This document shows positions 31,634-32,809 of a stretch of 32,809 nt of DNA, in pieces. The translations under genes and the position numbers were made by a program. The DNA is from Lachnospiraceae bacterium UBA1818 (GTDB lineage: Bacteria; Bacillota; Clostridia; Lachnospirales; Lachnospiraceae): NCBI GenBank assembly GCA_904419285.1, contig CAJFQZ010000024.1, forward strand, positions 1 through 32,809. The letters run 5' to 3'. The notes beneath the pieces were generated by a model. The model had not been told where the DNA came from and did not search any database. It worked only from the letters and a program-made list of their open reading frames with translations. Numbering within the stretch: position 1 is the first letter of the stretch; every line of letters begins with the position of its first letter.

Positions 31634-32809
31634 TTATGATGCAAAATTACCTGTATACAGCTGATAATACTTGCCTTTCGCAGCGATCAGCTCATCGTGG
31701 GTTCCTCTCTCGATGATACGTCCCTGCTCCATAACCATGATACAGTCAGAGTTCTTGACTGTAGACAGACGGTGGGCGATAACAAATGTAGTACGTCCCT
31801 TCATCAGTGCGTCCATGCCTGCCTGAACCAGTTTCTCGGTACGCGTATCAATGGAGGACGTCGCCTCGTCGAGGATCAGCGCCGGCGGATCTGCAACTGC
31901 CGCACGAGCAATGGCAAGAAGCTGTCTCTGGCCCTGACTTAAGTTTGCTCCGTCTCCCGTGAGCATCGTGTCGTATCCGTCCGGCAGACGGCGGATAAAT
32001 CCGTCCGCGTTGGCCAGTTTCGCAGCTTTGATGCAGTCCTCATCGGTTGCGTCCAGCTTGCCGTAACGGATATTGTCCATCACAGTTCCGGTAAACAGGT
32101 GGGTATCCTGGAGCACCATGCCCAGAGATTTCCTCAGATCCGGCTTCTTGATCTTGTTGATATTGATACCGTCGTAACGGATCTTGCCGTCTGCGATATC
32201 ATAGAAGCGGTTGATCAGGTTGGTGATCGTCGTCTTTCCTGCTCCTGTTGCCCCGACAAAGGCAATCTTCTGTCCCGGTTTCGCATACAGACTGATATTG
32301 TGAAGCACGATCTTATTCTCGTCATAACCGAAGTCTACGTCGTCAAGGACAACTGCGCCTTCCTGTTTTGTATAGGTTACAGTTCCTTCTGCCTTGTGGG
32401 GATGTTTCCATGCCCAGATATTCGTCCTGACCGGTGACTCCGTCAGGTTGCCGTTCTCGTCTTCCACGGCATTGACAAGCTCTACATATCCTTCGTCTTT
32501 TTCCGGTTCCTGATCCATCAGATCGAAGACACGCTGTGCGCCGGCTGCGGCGTTGACAACGAAGTTGATCTGCTGGCTGACCTGAGTGATCGGGTTCGTA
32601 AAGCTCTTATTCAGTCCGACAAATGTGACAACCGTACCGATAGTCACTCCTGCCAGACCGTTGATTCCCAGGATCGCTCCCACGATCGCGACCAGCGCGT
32701 AACTGATCCAGCCGATATTGGCATTGATCGGCATCAGCAGGTTCGCATAACGGTTCGCCTTGTTCGTACTGTTTCTCAGCTTCTCATTCACTTCGTGGAA
32801 ATCTCTCAT
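31634..32809 (-). CDS. ABC exporter (membrane plus ATPase), 3' part only
   Basis: The frame is open at the right edge, so the 391 residues seen are the C-terminal part of a membrane-ATPase fusion of usual length about 580-620. It shows the last transmembrane helices (about 30-65), then the nucleotide-binding domain: Walker A GATGAGKT (186-193), Q-loop Gln234, signature LSQGQ (290-294), Walker B LILDEA (311-316) and H-loop in IAHRLS. The stretch between residues 100 and 150 is longer than in most relatives. It is of the heterodimeric multidrug exporter type; a partner subunit may lie upstream outside the window. Confidence 0.92.
   Translation of the reverse strand: MRDFHEVNEKLRNSTNKANRYANLLMPINANIGWISYALVAIVGAILGINGLAGVTIGTVVTFVGLNKSFTNPITQVSQQINFVVNAAAGAQRVFDLMDQEPEKDEGYVELVNAVEDENGNLTESPVRTNIWAWKHPHKAEGTVTYTKQEGAVVLDDVDFGYDENKIVLHNISLYAKPGQKIAFVGATGAGKTTITNLINRFYDIADGKIRYDGININKIKKPDLRKSLGMVLQDTHLFTGTVMDNIRYGKLDATDEDCIKAAKLANADGFIRRLPDGYDTMLTGDGANLSQGQRQLLAIARAAVADPPALILDEATSSIDTRTEKLVQAGMDALMKGRTTFVIAHRLSTVKNSDCIMVMEQGRIIERGTHDELIAAKGKYYQLYTGNFAS

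Overview
The window looks like chromosomal DNA of a mid-GC Firmicute, most likely a Lachnospiraceae gut Clostridium (inference). The evidence is the protein style, strong GGAGG-type ribosome binding sites, low-GC intergenic DNA next to roughly 50 % GC genes, and gene sets such as gerM, comEA/comEC, clpC with an mcsA-like gene, and iron-sulfur flavoenzyme clusters. Nearly all genes read on the minus strand. The plus-strand genes are a MarR regulator (10953), a LysR regulator (26951) and an SMR transporter (29065). No rRNA, tRNA or CRISPR array was seen.

Left end (1-4909): a competence-type operon reads leftward as comEA, OmpR-type response regulator, sensor kinase, gerM-like lipoprotein, comEC. 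comEC breaks off at about base 399, inside the codons for a conserved motif, and the DNA left of that point is abruptly AT-rich. That DNA holds a leftward terminator and the start of another gene, so it looks like the edge of an inserted element. Upstream of comEA is a good promoter preceded by direct repeats of the WalR/PhoP kind, which suggests that the encoded regulator controls its own operon.

Arginine cluster (5461-10744): argC, a GNAT acetyltransferase, argJ, argB and argD run from a promoter overlapped by two ARG-box-like operators. Two related arrays of 22-bp repeats, each ending in a long palindrome, lie in opposite orientation and bracket the GNAT-argJ segment. A small YdcZ-type membrane protein gene lies downstream.

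Middle (10953-20098): a cysteine-rich MarR regulator converges on clpC with its mcsA-like partner. Then come proA, a decayed nitroreductase fragment, an isochorismatase-family hydrolase overlapping an OGG-type DNA glycosylase, a CcdA-thioredoxin fusion, and an esterase behind a Fur/PerR-like palindrome.

Amine/amino-acid oxidation locus (20159-27793): a divergent LysR gene faces a minus-strand run of a [2Fe-2S] protein, an FAD/NAD oxidoreductase with a ferredoxin domain, a BFD-like [2Fe-2S] protein, a DAO-family flavoprotein, a truncated ornithine-cyclodeaminase-family gene fused out of frame to an AraC 3' end, a PII signalling protein and an APC permease. A strong terminator stands just upstream of the first gene. 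The set suggests uptake and oxidation of an amino acid or amine under nitrogen control, damaged here by a deletion.

Right end (27966-32809): an aldo/keto reductase, an SMR transporter, a MarR-MATE efflux pair with a probable operator, and the 3' part of an ABC exporter that runs off the window.
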